A DNA stretch of 64,000 bases from Anastrepha obliqua (Eukaryota; Arthropoda; Insecta; Diptera; Tephritidae): NCBI RefSeq assembly GCF_027943255.1, contig NC_072893.1, positions 9,734,001 to 9,798,000 on the forward strand. The letters are read 5' to 3'. Under the pieces are notes generated by a model. The model was not told where the DNA came from and did not search any database. It worked only from the letters and a program-made list of their open reading frames with translations. Positions 1 to 11,029 of the stretch are shown one piece after another. Position 1 is the stretch's first letter; each line of letters opens with the position of its first letter. Made by a program: the position numbers and the translations under genes.

Positions 1-270
1 AAATCTATGGAATCTTTCGTATAGTTTTTTTTTATTTATATAAAAAATTTATTCACCAAAACTCTGGGAAACATTGAACAAACACGAGAAAAAAAGACTT
101 AAATAGAAAACCAAAAATTCATCTAAAAACTGAGTTTAAAAATAAATTAAAAATCTGAGGGTACTAAAAAATATTTTATTAAAATATGCACTCGAAAAAA
201 TGTTGACTTTAACTAGTTGCGATAAAAAGTTCGAATTCACTCATGAGTTTCTTGCTTCGAAGATATATTA

Positions 271-1497
271 AGTGCGCAACTAAGTTTCCGCTGTTTGTTA
301 ATATTAGAGATGCCGCCAGCAGTGTGTGCTAGTCGATTCTAACATAACCTAAACGTCATAAACCAAGCTTAGACATATGGTAAACAAACTGCATCGATAC
401 ATTAGTGATTTTGTTTTAGTTTTGTGAAAATGTCTGATTTTGTGCCGAATAATCGTCATTTGCGGGAAGTGTTGATTTTCCTCTTTCATTCGAAACAAAC
501 GGCGGCTGAAGCGCATCGAGACATCGGGAGCTACAAAAAGTTTATGGAGATGCTGCTTTAAGTGAAACAACGTGCCAAGATTTTTTCCGTCGCTTCAAGA
601 CGGTGATTTGAATATTGACTACCGTCCGCGTGAAGGAAGGCCAAAAACCTTCGAAGGCGCTGAATTGGAGGAATTGCTCAATGAGGATCCGTGTCAAGCG
701 CAAGAAGAGCTTTCTTCAGTATTAGGAGTTACCCGCCAATCCAATAATCCATTTCCAAGCGATTGCATGCCTTATGAGTTAAAACCAAGGGATGTTGAAC
801 AACGTTTTTTCTTTTTCGCCTGTGAACAACTGCTCCAGCGGCCAAAAAGGAAGGGTATTCTTCATCGCATCGTGACGGGTGATGAAAAAAGGAAAAATGG
901 ATTCATCACAGCAATCCAAAGAAAAGGCAGTCTTAGGGACTGTCCGGCCATGCTTCTATGTCGTCGCATATTCACGCTGCGAAGGTGATGACATGTATTT
1001 GGTGGGGCCAAGTTGGTGTTATTTATTATGAACTGTTAAAACCAAGCGAAACCATCACAGAGGATCGGTATCGACTTCAATTGATGTGATTGAGCCGAGC
1101 ACTGCGCGAGAAGCGACCGCAATACGTGGAGAGATATGAAAAAGTGATTCTAAAGCATGACAACGCTCGGCCTCACGTTGCCAAACCCGTTAAAACCTAC
1201 CCGGAAACATTGAAATGGGAAATCCTACCCCACCCGCCATATTCCCCAGATATTGTGCCGATCCTGTTCCGATCGATGACACATGGTCTAGTTGACCAGC
1301 AGTTCCATTCATATGAAGACATCCAAAACCGGCTTCATGCGTGGATAGCCTCAAAAGATCACCAGTTTTACCGCGACGATATACAAGATCTACCAGAAAG
1401 ATGGGAAAAAGTAGTAGCCTGCGATGGGCAATTGCAATTGCAGACAAAAATACATATTACGTTATGGCTCAATTTATCGGTTTTTCAGTCTTGCTGA
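271..1497 (+). mobile_element. decayed mariner element, mauritiana-like
   Basis: The left end follows a TA at 269-270 and begins AGTGCGCAACTAAG, matching the outer end of the related copy at 12736-13105 (GGTGGGCAAATAAG). About 160 bp of 5' leader are shared by both copies, including the stretch with GCCGCCAGCAGTGTGTGC. No matching right inverted repeat is visible: the 3' part is cut off where a LOA-like 3' fragment begins near 1498. It is an old, inactive copy; the subfamily name is inferred from the encoded protein. Confidence 0.75.
430..1437 (+). pseudogene. mariner transposase pseudogene
   Basis: Mariner transposases cut and rejoin DNA at TA sites. The start codon at 430 opens with MSDFVPNNRHLREVL, the usual N-terminal helix-turn-helix region of mauritiana-type transposases. 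The frame then shifts near 530-570, continues through REGRPKTFEGAELEELL and IVTGDEK (first catalytic Asp), and after further breaks resumes with ILKHDNARPHVA (second Asp) and HPPYSPDIVP. The segment that should carry the third Asp (PSDYHLF in a related fragment at 1728) is deleted, leaving ILFRSM. LPERWEKVVACDGQ is the normal C-terminus. Several frameshifts, a stop near 1088 and loss of the third catalytic residue make it non-functional. Confidence 0.85.
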
Positions 1498-1725
1498 GAG
1501 GATGTGGATAGCACTGAACATTTTCTCTATGAGTATCCTGCATTTGCTAGAGCGAGACTGCGAATTTGGGTTCCGATGTCATGAGAATAAGTAAAATTCG
1601 TGCTCTCTGACTGGAGGATATTTTCAGATTTACCAAAGAATCTGGAACATGCTCACAGGTCTAACTACCTCTATATCTGTACTCTATCCTATCTTTTTCC
1701 TTCTCTTCCTCCATGACAAACTGAC
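1498..1725 (+). mobile_element. LOA-like non-LTR 3' end fragment
   Basis: This stretch parallels the 3' end of the LOA-like element at 19770-19985: the coding text for DSTEHF and CPAFARARLR, the following GGAGGATATT and the pyrimidine-rich 3' UTR with CTATCTCT-type motifs are all recognisable, with frame damage. It is a short 5'-truncated copy lying between two mariner pieces. Confidence 0.7.
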
Positions 1726-1727
1726 TT

Positions 1728-2040
1728 TGCTGCATGACATCACCAGGCCACACGTTGCTAAATCGGTTCAGAAATATTTAGAGGTACTAAATTGCGAACT
1801 CTTGCCCCACCCGCCGTATTGCCCAGACATTGCACCTTCGGATTACCATCTGTTTGGACTAATGCAGTCAGCCTTTATTGGACAGCGGTTCACTTCTTAC
1901 GAGAGCATCGAAAACTGGCTCAATGAATGGATGAAGTCAAAAGAACTCGACTTTTTCGGAAGAGGAATACGTACGCTGCCTGAAAGATGAAGTAAAGTTG
2001 TAGCTTTAATATAATTGTTTAAATGATTCGCAACTTTGGC
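1728..2040 (+). pseudogene. mariner transposase C-terminal fragment
   Basis: Reads LHDITRPHVAKSVQKYLE, HPPYCPDIAPSDYHLF and GIRTLPER, the second and third catalytic Asp blocks plus C-terminus of a mauritiana-type mariner. It is related to, but not the missing part of, the copy at 430-1437, because that copy already has its own version of this region. The N-terminal two thirds are absent. Confidence 0.75.
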
Positions 2041-2094
2041 TAAGAAAGGACGGAAACTTATTCCCATACTCAATCCAAAAAAAACGTTGTTTAC

Positions 2095-2570
2095 TTGTTT
2101 TGGTCTTGGCTCTTTCGGAGCTCTCCACTTACTTGCCTGATACCTGGATTGCGCATCGTACTCGAAAGCCCACGTCTCGGCTCCAGTAATGATGCGTCTA
2201 ATGCGGCCAATTTTTTCATGAAATTCAGATTCTTTGGTACCAACTTTGCAATAACACGACGAAAACCCAAATCATTAACTGCAATGTCCTGAATGGATCT
2301 ATAAGCAATGTTCAAGTTCTATGCTAGCTCTCCAGCTCTCTGATGGTAATTTGCGGTTATTCATCAACTTTCCTTTTACTTTTTTGATATTCTCATCAGT
2401 TTTTGATGTCGACAGCGTGCCGCCGCTTTCGTCATCCTCGATGGATTCATAAGCTCTTCTGAAGCGTTCATTCCACTCGTAAACGGCTGCTTTTTTTAGA
2501 GTATCAGTAACAGTTCCAAGATTTTTGTTCCATTCAATTTATTTTTAACTCAACTATTTATGCAAACTCG
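2095..2570 (-). pseudogene. mariner transposase N-terminal half, different subfamily
   Basis: Read on the minus strand, AVYEWNERFRRAYESIEDDE is followed by SGGTLSTSKTDENIKKVKG and, after frame breaks, VNDLGFRRVIAKLVPKNLNF, then ITGAETWAFEYD. This is the paired helix-turn-helix part and first catalytic block of a mariner, but the first catalytic Asp of the usual GDE is Ala here. The second and third catalytic blocks are absent beyond 2095. It is a dead fragment of a subfamily distinct from its left neighbour. Confidence 0.7.
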
Positions 2571-2659
2571 TTGCTGCAAATTCAAATTTTTTTTTGAAAC
2601 TGTAAAAAAATAGAAAATTGGTTCAAATATTCGACTTACAACGTCACCTGGCAGTTGTT

Positions 2660-3311
2660 CAGTAAATTTTCATCACTTGATCACACCACCTTGAAATTTC
2701 CTAGTGAATGTTTTTAAAAACAACCAATGTTAAGGTTATATTTGAGAAAATTATAAAAAATCAATGAGATTTTTCAGCAACGTCAAACTTCCACTTTGTT
2801 ATTTAAAATGTAATAGGCTAAAAACTGCATACCTAAAATCTTTCGCGAAATTTGAATTAAAAACCGTGAAGTTGGCATACTTATTTTATGGAATTTTTCT
2901 AATTTTTGCATAGAGTTTTAAAATCAGATTTATCTGTTTTTTGACAGATAACAATAAGCTATATTTATATATGCGAATAATGAAGCTTGGAGAAAAAAAC
3001 AAGAAAACAGTCCGAATTAGTCGCAATGCTGATATGCATCATTTTATCAAGCGGCATAAGTTAACTTACCGCAGCAGTAAGCAACAACAGCTCAGGTAGC
3101 GCAGGCATAACAACGAAAGCGCTTACCAGCAATAAAAATATAAACTAAACAGTCTGGCTCAGGTGCAGGCGTAGCGGACACGCTTGCAGTAACAAAAGTA
3201 GCAAAACCGAACAGTCCCGAATTATAGGAATCGCTGATTGAGCCGAGAAGTTGGTCACACGGCAATCCACGTGAGTTGCTGGCAGTTAGGGAGCTGCATA
3301 CAGACACCGCT
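2660..3311. other. non-coding, no assigned feature
   Basis: AT-rich sequence followed by a less AT-rich part (about 3085-3305) with AGCAACAACAGC-type runs. I see no gene, inverted ends or copies elsewhere in the window. Confidence 0.4.
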
Positions 3312-4069
3312 TTAAAGGAGGAGCCTGGTTTATAAGGTCAAAAAAATCAATTTTTTTTTCTTTTTAAGCGATTCCTAATATATTTCAGAGTATTCACACA
3401 AAGTTATAGAGCCTAATTCTCAATATTTCCGTAGATACAAAGCCAAAGGTAGGCGAGCGTTAGGTAGTTACGCTGTGACCGGACAGCTATAGTACAAACT
3501 TTATTTTCTTTTCTCGACTTTTCATTTTTATGATTTCTTTGAATTGGCGTGCATGAATGAAAAAAAACTAATGAACCTTTTGAAATGAATCATAGCTTGT
3601 TCCCTTCAGTATTAAATTCTCTTCTATTTGAACTAACAAAATAGATAAAAAAAAATTTTCAAGATTTTTATACCAAGTTGAAGTGAATTTTTTTTTTATA
3701 GAAAGGCATTTTTTTTTTCTTTAAAACCTCCAAAAAGTTGAAATTTTGGAACTTCTCTCAGTTTTCTTAGTTCATCTAGAATAAAAAATAATGATAATTA
3801 TAAATCCATTTGAATTTTTTGCTTTAGATAATAATTACGAGCTGTATCTTGTAAGCCAGTTGGAAACTCCAGCGTTGCAGCGCTCTACTAATTTCTATGT
3901 TAAACATTTTTTTCAACTTATTTTAACCACTACAAAAATTTTTTATACTTTTTAAATGTTCATTAAAAGATAGAAAAAACTTTGCAGTGCTAAATTAATT
4001 TTTTCCTTAAAGAAAAAAATCGCAAAGAGATGCAATTTTTAGACCTCATAAACCAGGCTCCCCCCTTAA
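3312..4069. mobile_element. TTAA-flanked MITE, family 1
   Basis: A TTAA at 3312-3315 and another at 4066-4069 bound 758 bp with terminal inverted repeats of about 34 bp: AGGAGGAGCCTGGTTTATAA on the left against GGGGGGAGCCTGGTTTATGA on the right, about 30 of 34 positions matching. TTAA target duplication is the hallmark of piggyBac-type transposases, so I infer a non-autonomous element mobilised by such an enzyme. The interior is AT-rich with no open reading frame. Confidence 0.8.
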
Positions 4070-4279
4070 TCAAATTAGCTGCACTGACTCGCTTAACGTA
4101 ATGGACTACCCTTCATATTCAGGGAAATACGAGCACAATAATTTTCAACAAACCTTTCATTTACTTATGCATTAATGGGCACGAGTTTATTATAGCAGCA
4201 ACAGAGGAAGCAAAGAAAATTCATCTCCCAGTTAAAACTTTTTCTCGATTAATTTTCAAGATTAATTTAGATGGTTAAA

Positions 4280-6060
4280 TTTCGCATACACGACTATCTA
4301 TGTAGTATAAACGATTTTGCGGAAATTTTAGACCCTCTGTTAAACGCAAAAATTACAGGATATCGTAAAAAACTGACATTTCATGACCGATTGAAAAATT
4401 GATTCCAAATTAAAAAAGAAAATTTTTAATGTCCAAACAATTATTTCATGTAATTGTTTTTTTTTTTTTTTTTTTTGGAATTTGAATATTTAAAATTAAA
4501 AAAAAATATATATATTTCCTTACTTTTTTGTATATTTTCTTATACACGACTATTTACTATGAAATGTTTTTGTGAAAGCTTTAGACCATTTCCAAATTTT
4601 TCTTGTGAAACGCAAAATTTGTAGAAAATTTGAAAAAATTGGTATTTCATTGCCAACTAACAAATTGATTCCAGATTTAAAAAAAATGTAACATTAAAGT
4701 TATTTTTTTTATTTGGAGTGTAAAGTTTTAAAACTGAAAAAAATGTACATTTAACATTTTTTTTGTATTTGTCGTTAAGTAAAAAAGTTTATTTTTTATT
4801 ATGCAAAAAATTAAAGTAAAATATGAAGTTAATTTCTTCCGAAATCACAACAATATTGTACTTATTGTGTATTTTAAAAAAATTTGTACACATATTTGAA
4901 AACTTATCACCTTACCTTAAATTTACAAAAGCTTAAAAAAAATTAAAAAAGAAAAAAAATTTAAAATTAAAACATATTCGAATTTAATATTTTTTTTTTG
5001 TTTTTTTATTTTGTTTTTCTTTCTATTTGGTTAACATCCTTCGATAAATTTTGATCAAAAGTCACAGGAATATTGTATTTTAAACAAATCTATACCTAAA
5101 ATTTGAAAATTTTTCATAGCCTTAAAATTAAACAAATTTAAATCAAAAATTATTTTGTTTGCTTTTTTAAATATTTTGATAATTTTTCAGCCATATTATT
5201 TTTTATTAAGTAAAATATAAAGTAAATTTGATCAAAAGTCACAAGAGTATTGTATATTAAAAGAATCTAAAGGGTTTTCCAATAACAGGTGTTACAGGTG
5301 AATGGATTGCGCTATCGAGAGCAGATTAACTATTTTTTATGGCCGAGATTGGATGATATTGATCGGGACAACGCTTATTCTCAACAAGACGGCGCTACGA
5401 AACCATAGATCTTTTACGGAGAAAGTTTCCGGACCGTGTCATCTTTCGAAGAGATGATTGGATTGGACTCCGAGATCTTGTGATTTAACACCCTGTAATT
5501 TTTTTCTTTGAGGCAACGTGAAAGAGAAGGTCTACGCCAACAGCCCATGGTCGATTCAAGACCTCAAAGATGGAATTCATGAGGCTATCGAGGACATAGG
5601 GCAGCCACTTTGCAATTCGGATATGGAAAATTCCATGAAAAGGATATTACCCTGTAAGCGTGGTCGTGGTGGTCGATGTGGTCATTTGCCTGATGTAATT
5701 TTCCACTATTCATGGCATACCTTCCTCTTTATAATGAAATAAACATACGACCATTTACATTAAGAAATAGCATTTTTCTTTGAATATTAAAATAACACCT
5801 CTTATTGGAAAGCACTCTACACTCAAAATTTTAAAACTTGTTACAGCTCTAAACTAAAAAAAAAAATGCAAAAGTGAGAAATTTAAAAACTAAAAAAATT
5901 TTAATTTAAGAGTTTTTGTTGTCTTTTTTTTGATTTTTGCTTAAAATCCTTTGCTAAATTTTAAAACCAGTTATTTATTATTAAGTAAAGTAAGTAATAA
6001 ATTTATTCAAAATTCACAGAAATATTGTATTTCAAAATATGTGAAAATGTTTCAAAACAT
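4280..6060. repeat. AT-rich degenerate tandem-repeat region
   Basis: Two segments about 255 bp apart (near 4287-4430 and 4542-4690) share ACACGACTAT, TTTTAGACC, AACGCAAAA, GACATTTCAT/GGTATTTCAT and AAATTGATTCCA. Further on, a motif of the form GATCAAAAGTCACA plus AATATTGTATTT recurs near 5058, 5230 and, altered, 6005. This looks like an old, strongly diverged tandem array; the element at 5270-5817 interrupts it. No coding signal. Confidence 0.5.
5270..5817 (+). mobile_element. TA-flanked DDE element relic with inverted ends
   Basis: TA at 5268-5269 and 5818-5819 bound 548 bp. The ends AAGGGTTTTCCAATAACAGG and, inverted, GAGTGCTTTCCAATAAGAGG form roughly 25-bp inverted repeats. Inside, a plus-strand coding relic reads QQDGAT, then after frameshifts a stretch resembling CDLTPC and KEKVYANSP, DLKDGIHEAIEDIGQPLCNS and a Gly/Arg-rich tail ending near VIFHY (about 5518-5710). 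That is the 3' half of a Tc1/mariner-superfamily transposase; the 5' half is deleted. Related pieces lie at 51290-51650 and 52416-52783. Confidence 0.8.
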
Positions 6061-6742
6061 TTTTGCCCATAAATACCTGTCAAATATCCAAAATGATTTT
6101 CCACTTTTCAAAAAGCCAGAATTCCTCTGCAACTTTGTTATTTGTGAGAAATATTCTAAGTAATTTAAAAAGTCAATGAATTTGCCAGTTCTTCTAGCAC
6201 TTGATAAGTGTCGTGTCTTTAACGCGTAAAACTTCCATTTCTGCACTTTCAAACATTTTGGATTCCCTAGGACGTTCTTTGCAGTCAAATCACTGCCTCT
6301 GAATGCGTTAAATTTTGTTCTATATTTTCTATCATTCAGAACTTATTCAACTTAAGTATTCTTCCCACAATAAAAGTTTGATCAAAATATATCCCAAATA
6401 TTCCATATTGGCAACGTTTTGTATTTGCAAGGAAGTTAATGAGCTCAGGAAAAGTGATCCAAGACGAAATTTTTCGACGACTTTATCGAAAAAATGTGTC
6501 CTTGCAAACATTGAATCCAGCCATTATTTCCCAGTTCAACTCTTCAAACCCTTTTTTATTGTATTGTACGCAAGAATCTGTTAATAAATATAAATTCATA
6601 TTCTACCAGAAGTTTCATTGTAATCAACTTTTTTTTCATCTACTTTCCTCAAAATGAGATATTTTTGTGATTATTTTTACTTCTGTAGGTAGCTCAATGC
6701 GTGCCAAAACTATTAAAAAGGTAAGAAGTTAAAAATATTTAC
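6061..6742. other. non-coding, no assigned feature
   Basis: AT-rich sequence with only short overlapping open frames on both strands that resemble nothing I recognise. No inverted ends seen. Confidence 0.35.
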
Positions 6743-7046
6743 TTATATATATACATACCTATATAAATATTTGACGCGTACACCCCTTTTGGATGTTTGG
6801 CCTGATGTTGTTCCACAAATGTTCCCTACAGTTTTAAGCCGACTCCGAACGGCAGATATTTTTATGAGGAGCTTTTTCATGGCAGAAATACACTCGGAGG
6901 TTTGCCATTGCCTGTCAATGGGCGACCGCTATTAGAAAAATGTTTTTTTTTTTAATTTTGGTGTTTCACCGAGATTAGAACCTACGTTCTCTCTGTGAAT
7001 TCCGACTGGTAGTCACGCACCAACCCATTCGGCTACCCCGCCGCCC
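6743..7046 (-). mobile_element. tRNA-derived SINE, copy with head
   Basis: On the minus strand the head carries TAGCCGAATGGG (7024-7035), a good RNA polymerase III A box, and GGTTCTAATCTC (6971-6982), a recognisable B box, at tRNA-like spacing; the head most resembles a tRNA-Ser/Leu type with a variable arm. The body has GACCGCTATTAG reversed, CACTCGGAGGTTTGCCATTG and GCCGACTCCGAACGGCAGAT, shared with 39230-39450 and 62728-62937. The tail is a TATA-rich run at 6743-6770. SINEs borrow LINE reverse transcriptase; which partner is used here is unknown. Confidence 0.75.
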
Positions 7047-7355
7047 AGTGTACTTACGATACTTAAAAATGAATTATAAATGTAGCGCATTCGCCACATA
7101 TTTCCACACAAATGCATGCAAATACATAGGGGTCTGACCAGACCCGAGGTGCCCAATCGCAAGTGTAACTTTTCAAATTTTTTTTCGTGCTGCTCGAGGA
7201 TCCTCTTTAAAAGGCTGCATCCATAACTCGATAGAAAATAAAATTTTAGGCAGCTACCTGGAAGCTCAAGTCGTTAACGATAACAGAAATATGCTAAATT
7301 CACGTCCATAGTCAAAAAAGGTCCAGCCAGACCCGGATGCCCAACGGAGGGCTAA

Positions 7356-7460
7356 TCACTTGACACTTGTGAACCAGGCAGTTGCAGTATACAAACAGAT
7401 GCGCACAGGTCAAAATAAAGATTTCCGTCACTCATCACTAATTTTGTGCCACCTTGTACA
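7356..7460 (+). repeat. right end of GCGCAAAATTAATC-type inverted-repeat element
   Basis: The text TGACACTTG, CAGTATACAAACAGA, AAAATAAAGATTTCC and ACTAATTTTGTGCCACCTTG parallels the right end of the element at 53208-54052. Upstream, CCAGACCCGAGGTGCCCAA near 7139 and CCAGACCCGGATGCCCAAC near 7331 form a spaced direct repeat of unknown meaning. No left end seen. Confidence 0.55.
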
Positions 7461-9850
7461 AGTCAATGCTACAACACAAAGCATTTGTAACTTATTCGAA
7501 AAACGTGAAGGTGCTACTCACTTATGTATGAATGTATAAAAGTGCAAGTGTTTAAGGTTTGCTCCGAATAGCACTGAATTAGCACTGAATATTCATGGCA
7601 ATTTACGCACAGTATTTTTCATTTTTAATATATTTGGCCCACTGTGCTTTACTTATACAATTTGTTAACTCTTTAGCTAGTAATACTCTCCTGACACATA
7701 CGTGCTTAAATTATAACTAAAACTAACCCTAAAAATTTTCATAAAAAAATTCGTATTGCGACTTTGATATATTTTTCAAATATTTCTTAGACCTACACAG
7801 CAAAGATATTTCCCTTGCAATAAATAAAAACTAACAAACTAATTTTCGTTACCTTCTGGCAAATACAACATTTTGTGCTGCACAGAAATGCAATTTCGAC
7901 ACGAACCCCAAAGCACAAACAAAAACAAAAAAAAAGAAACCAAAAAACTAATTTTTCAGTAATTAATTCTTCTGCATTTTTCGAAAAATTGTTACATCCG
8001 GTGCACTTTGCACTCAACCCTTCTTCACCGTTCACCGTTACCGCGTATTATGAACACTTTCAAAGTTAATGAAAACTTTTATTTAATGACTTCCTTTATG
8101 AACTGTGCGCACTTGCAACTACACAGAGAACTTAATAGGATTTGCCGCAGCAGAAGCGCCTGAAAATATGCAAGCCATAATGTTTCATGAGCTCACTAAT
8201 TTGACTACATTCATATAACCAGCGTGCATATAAAGTTGCAAATAAATGGAGGAAAAAAGCACAGAAATATGTTGTCACAAAGTGCAGCATCTTAAGGGTT
8301 TTAGTAATTAGAAGCGCCACCTCGAGCTACGAGAAACAAGTCATAGGCAAATCGTATGTCAAAAGTCAAGATGGCGATAAATGAACCTTTTAGCCAACTT
8401 AGGATTATGCAATGCGCGGTTTTTGTTCTTGTAAATTTATTGTATGAAACCATTTCGGATGTGACCACAGAATTTCACATCTGAGGTTGAATTTTTTTTA
8501 TTCAAATTTTACATGCAATTACTTTTTCAACTCCGTCACCATAAAAGAGCGAGAAAGTGGAATATGAAGTTATGCAAAACTATTTAAATTTAAATACATA
8601 CATACACATGCACCTACACTTGCATATGTGGGCACAATTTCAGAATTCATGCGCAATATTTAACACAGCCGTTGCTGAAATGTCCACCTTAATGAAATTT
8701 GCATCAAAATATTAAATTTTTCTATACAAATCATAATTTACTTAGCTAAGCGAAAAAATACCTCCCACAAAGAAGGTTACATTCTTTTACGAGGCATTCA
8801 AATTCAAAGTGTGTCATGCAAGTACAGTCGAGCGCAAACATACGCAGCCGATCATCAAAGCTGCAGTTACCGAAAAAGTGAGACTATAACAAAAACACGC
8901 AAAATCATCTATGTCTGTACACGCAAAGTGCATCCAAGAGACTAATATGCACATAAAGGGTGGCTCAATTTGTTGGATTAGACTAATAAAACAAAAAATC
9001 AAAATTTATAATTGCACAACGCCGCATTTCGGCTTCCAAGATGGGCATTTGCAGAGGTTCGCAACCTTAACGCGGGATGTAGTAAAATTGTGATCACAGC
9101 GAAGGAGATGTCGGTAGGCGAAAAATGCAGGCATTTTCTTTAGTACAAAGTACGGAGGACTACTGTCGTGTGACGGTATCTAATCCATTTTTGAACTTTA
9201 ATATAATGGATTTTCGATAACTTGCCTCAAGGGGATAATAAATTAAAAATGATATTTAAATTTTTATAGGCTTTTTATTTAACTCCTTTTACATACAAAA
9301 ATAAAAACTATTTTTAATTTTATAATTTTAAAAATTACGCTGAAGTTGACCCTCCCGAAAAATTGAACCTGGACGGTGTTGCCCATTTTGGCCCTTCTAT
9401 TTATCTGAAATACAAAAATCAAAAAATTATGAATCACTAAGACTGTAGCTAAGTACCGTACTAGAATAAACAAAAAATTGACAAAATGGCAAGGTTTTGA
9501 GTTTGACACTCTAAAAATCGGGTTTTCTCAGTTCTTTAAAGAAAAAAAACGAAATAAAATAATTCTAGTACGCGCGATAGCCGTTAATGTTGTTAATAAC
9601 ATATTAAAATTTCAGAGGGTTCGGTTGAATAGTTTTTTTTTTTTGACAACACCATGCCGAAAAATTAGATAGTTTGGAGATAATTGAATTTAAAGTTTTG
9701 AGCATTTGAACGCGACCATTGGTGCTTCCGCGTGACGAATCTGACTCTATCTCCTAAAACGGCTTTAGAATCGAAAATACTGGGAATATCCTTCCAGTAT
9801 GACAGTATATTCTTAAAAGTCTATATTTTCGAAATATCAACAAAAAAATC
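7461..9850. other. non-coding, no assigned feature
   Basis: About 2.4 kb of AT-rich sequence with small open frames on both strands, short CATACATACA-like runs near 8595, and nothing I can assign to a gene or element. Confidence 0.35.
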
Positions 9851-9859
9851 GAATTTTTG

Positions 9860-10835
9860 AAAATTCTAGACCACCTGGACCCCTTAAGAATGATAAATTG
9901 AAATTTTAAATTTTAAAGTCGGTAATAAATTCATCAAAATCGAATTTTTGAAGGCTCGAAAAAAAATTCATCAAAATCGAATTTTCGAAAAAAAACAGAT
10001 TCATCAAAATCGTGTTTTCGAAAGTTCTCCTTAAGCTTGATTGTTTTGAAATTTGAAAATCAAGTTATTAAATTCGAATCTGATTCTTTTTCTTCATCTA
10101 AGCGTCACAGTCCATTGCTTCCTTAACTGCTTTTTCGGATTCGAATTTATGAAAAAATATATTAACCAAAAGTCAATCTTCGAATACTATTTAAGCACTT
10201 TTTTTTTTTGAAATTGTAAAATCAGGTAATAAAGTTATCAAAATCGAATTTATGCAGATTTCTATAAACATAATAATTTTGAAGTTTGAAAATCTTATAA
10301 TAAATTCATTAAATCTTCGAATCTTCGAAATCTCTTCTAAAGCATGGTAATTTTGAAAATTCATCAATACAAAAATTAATAAAAATGTCATAAAAATTTA
10401 GTTCCTAAAATTAGATTACAAAGTTATCAAAATCGAATTTATGCAGATTTCTATAAACATAATAATTTTGAAGTTTGAAAATCTTATAATAAATTCATTA
10501 AATCTTCGAATCTTCGAAATCTCTTCTCAAGCATGGTAATTTTAAAAATTCACCAATACAAAATTTAATAAAAATGTCATAAAAATTTAGTTCCTAAAAT
10601 TAGATTACAAAGTTATCAAAGTCGAATCTCTCTTCGAAGCTTTCCTCAAGCATGCTGATAATAGAATTTGGAAATCGGATAATAAATTCATCAAAATCGA
10701 GTCTTCGAAAGCTCTGCTTAGGCATGCCGATTCGGATATGTGAAAATCAAATAACAAATTCATCGAAATTCGTATTTTCCAAAGAAACCTTAAGCGTGAT
10801 TGTTTTGAAATTTGAAAATCAGTTAATACGCTTTA
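9860..10835. repeat. satellite-like degenerate repeat block
   Basis: The phrase AATAAATTCATCAAAATCGA followed by TTCGAAA, CTTAAGCATGAT-like text and TTTGAAATTTGAAAATCA recurs many times (near 9925, 9970, 10005, 10030, 10235, 10425, 10615, 10680, 10755, 10800), giving monomers of roughly 65-95 bp with substitutions and indels. It contains the higher-order duplication at 10231-10608. No coding function is visible. Confidence 0.7.
10231..10608 (+). repeat. 189-bp tandem duplication
   Basis: Units 10231-10419 and 10420-10608 are almost identical, each beginning AAAGTTATCAAAATCGAATT and ending CCTAAAATTAGATTAC; a third unit starts at 10609 but diverges after about 20 bp. The exact 189-bp period and the few differences point to a recent local duplication of a higher-order repeat unit. 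Confidence 0.85.
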
Positions 10836-11029
10836 CTTAAGTTCCCAGATGAGAATATATCAAATCTGGCAATGGCATTGTGAAGCTTAACATTTTTAAA
10901 AGTAAGCGCACTCAGAATATTTGGTACACGAGGGTCAGCTGACACAAAAACAAACTCGTCAAAAAACTAATCGTTACACTATTTCCAACCAATGAAGTTC
11001 TCGAAGATTTCCCTTTATTTTTTTAACTT

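Noticed and set aside
4280..6060. CRISPR-like or regular repeat array
   Set aside because: Units are long, AT-rich and irregular with no regular spacers; the DNA is eukaryotic.
6971..7046. Genuine tRNA gene suggested by A and B boxes on the minus strand
   Set aside because: No acceptor stem pairing or complete cloverleaf is apparent, and the sequence continues into a repeat body shared by other copies, so it is a SINE head.
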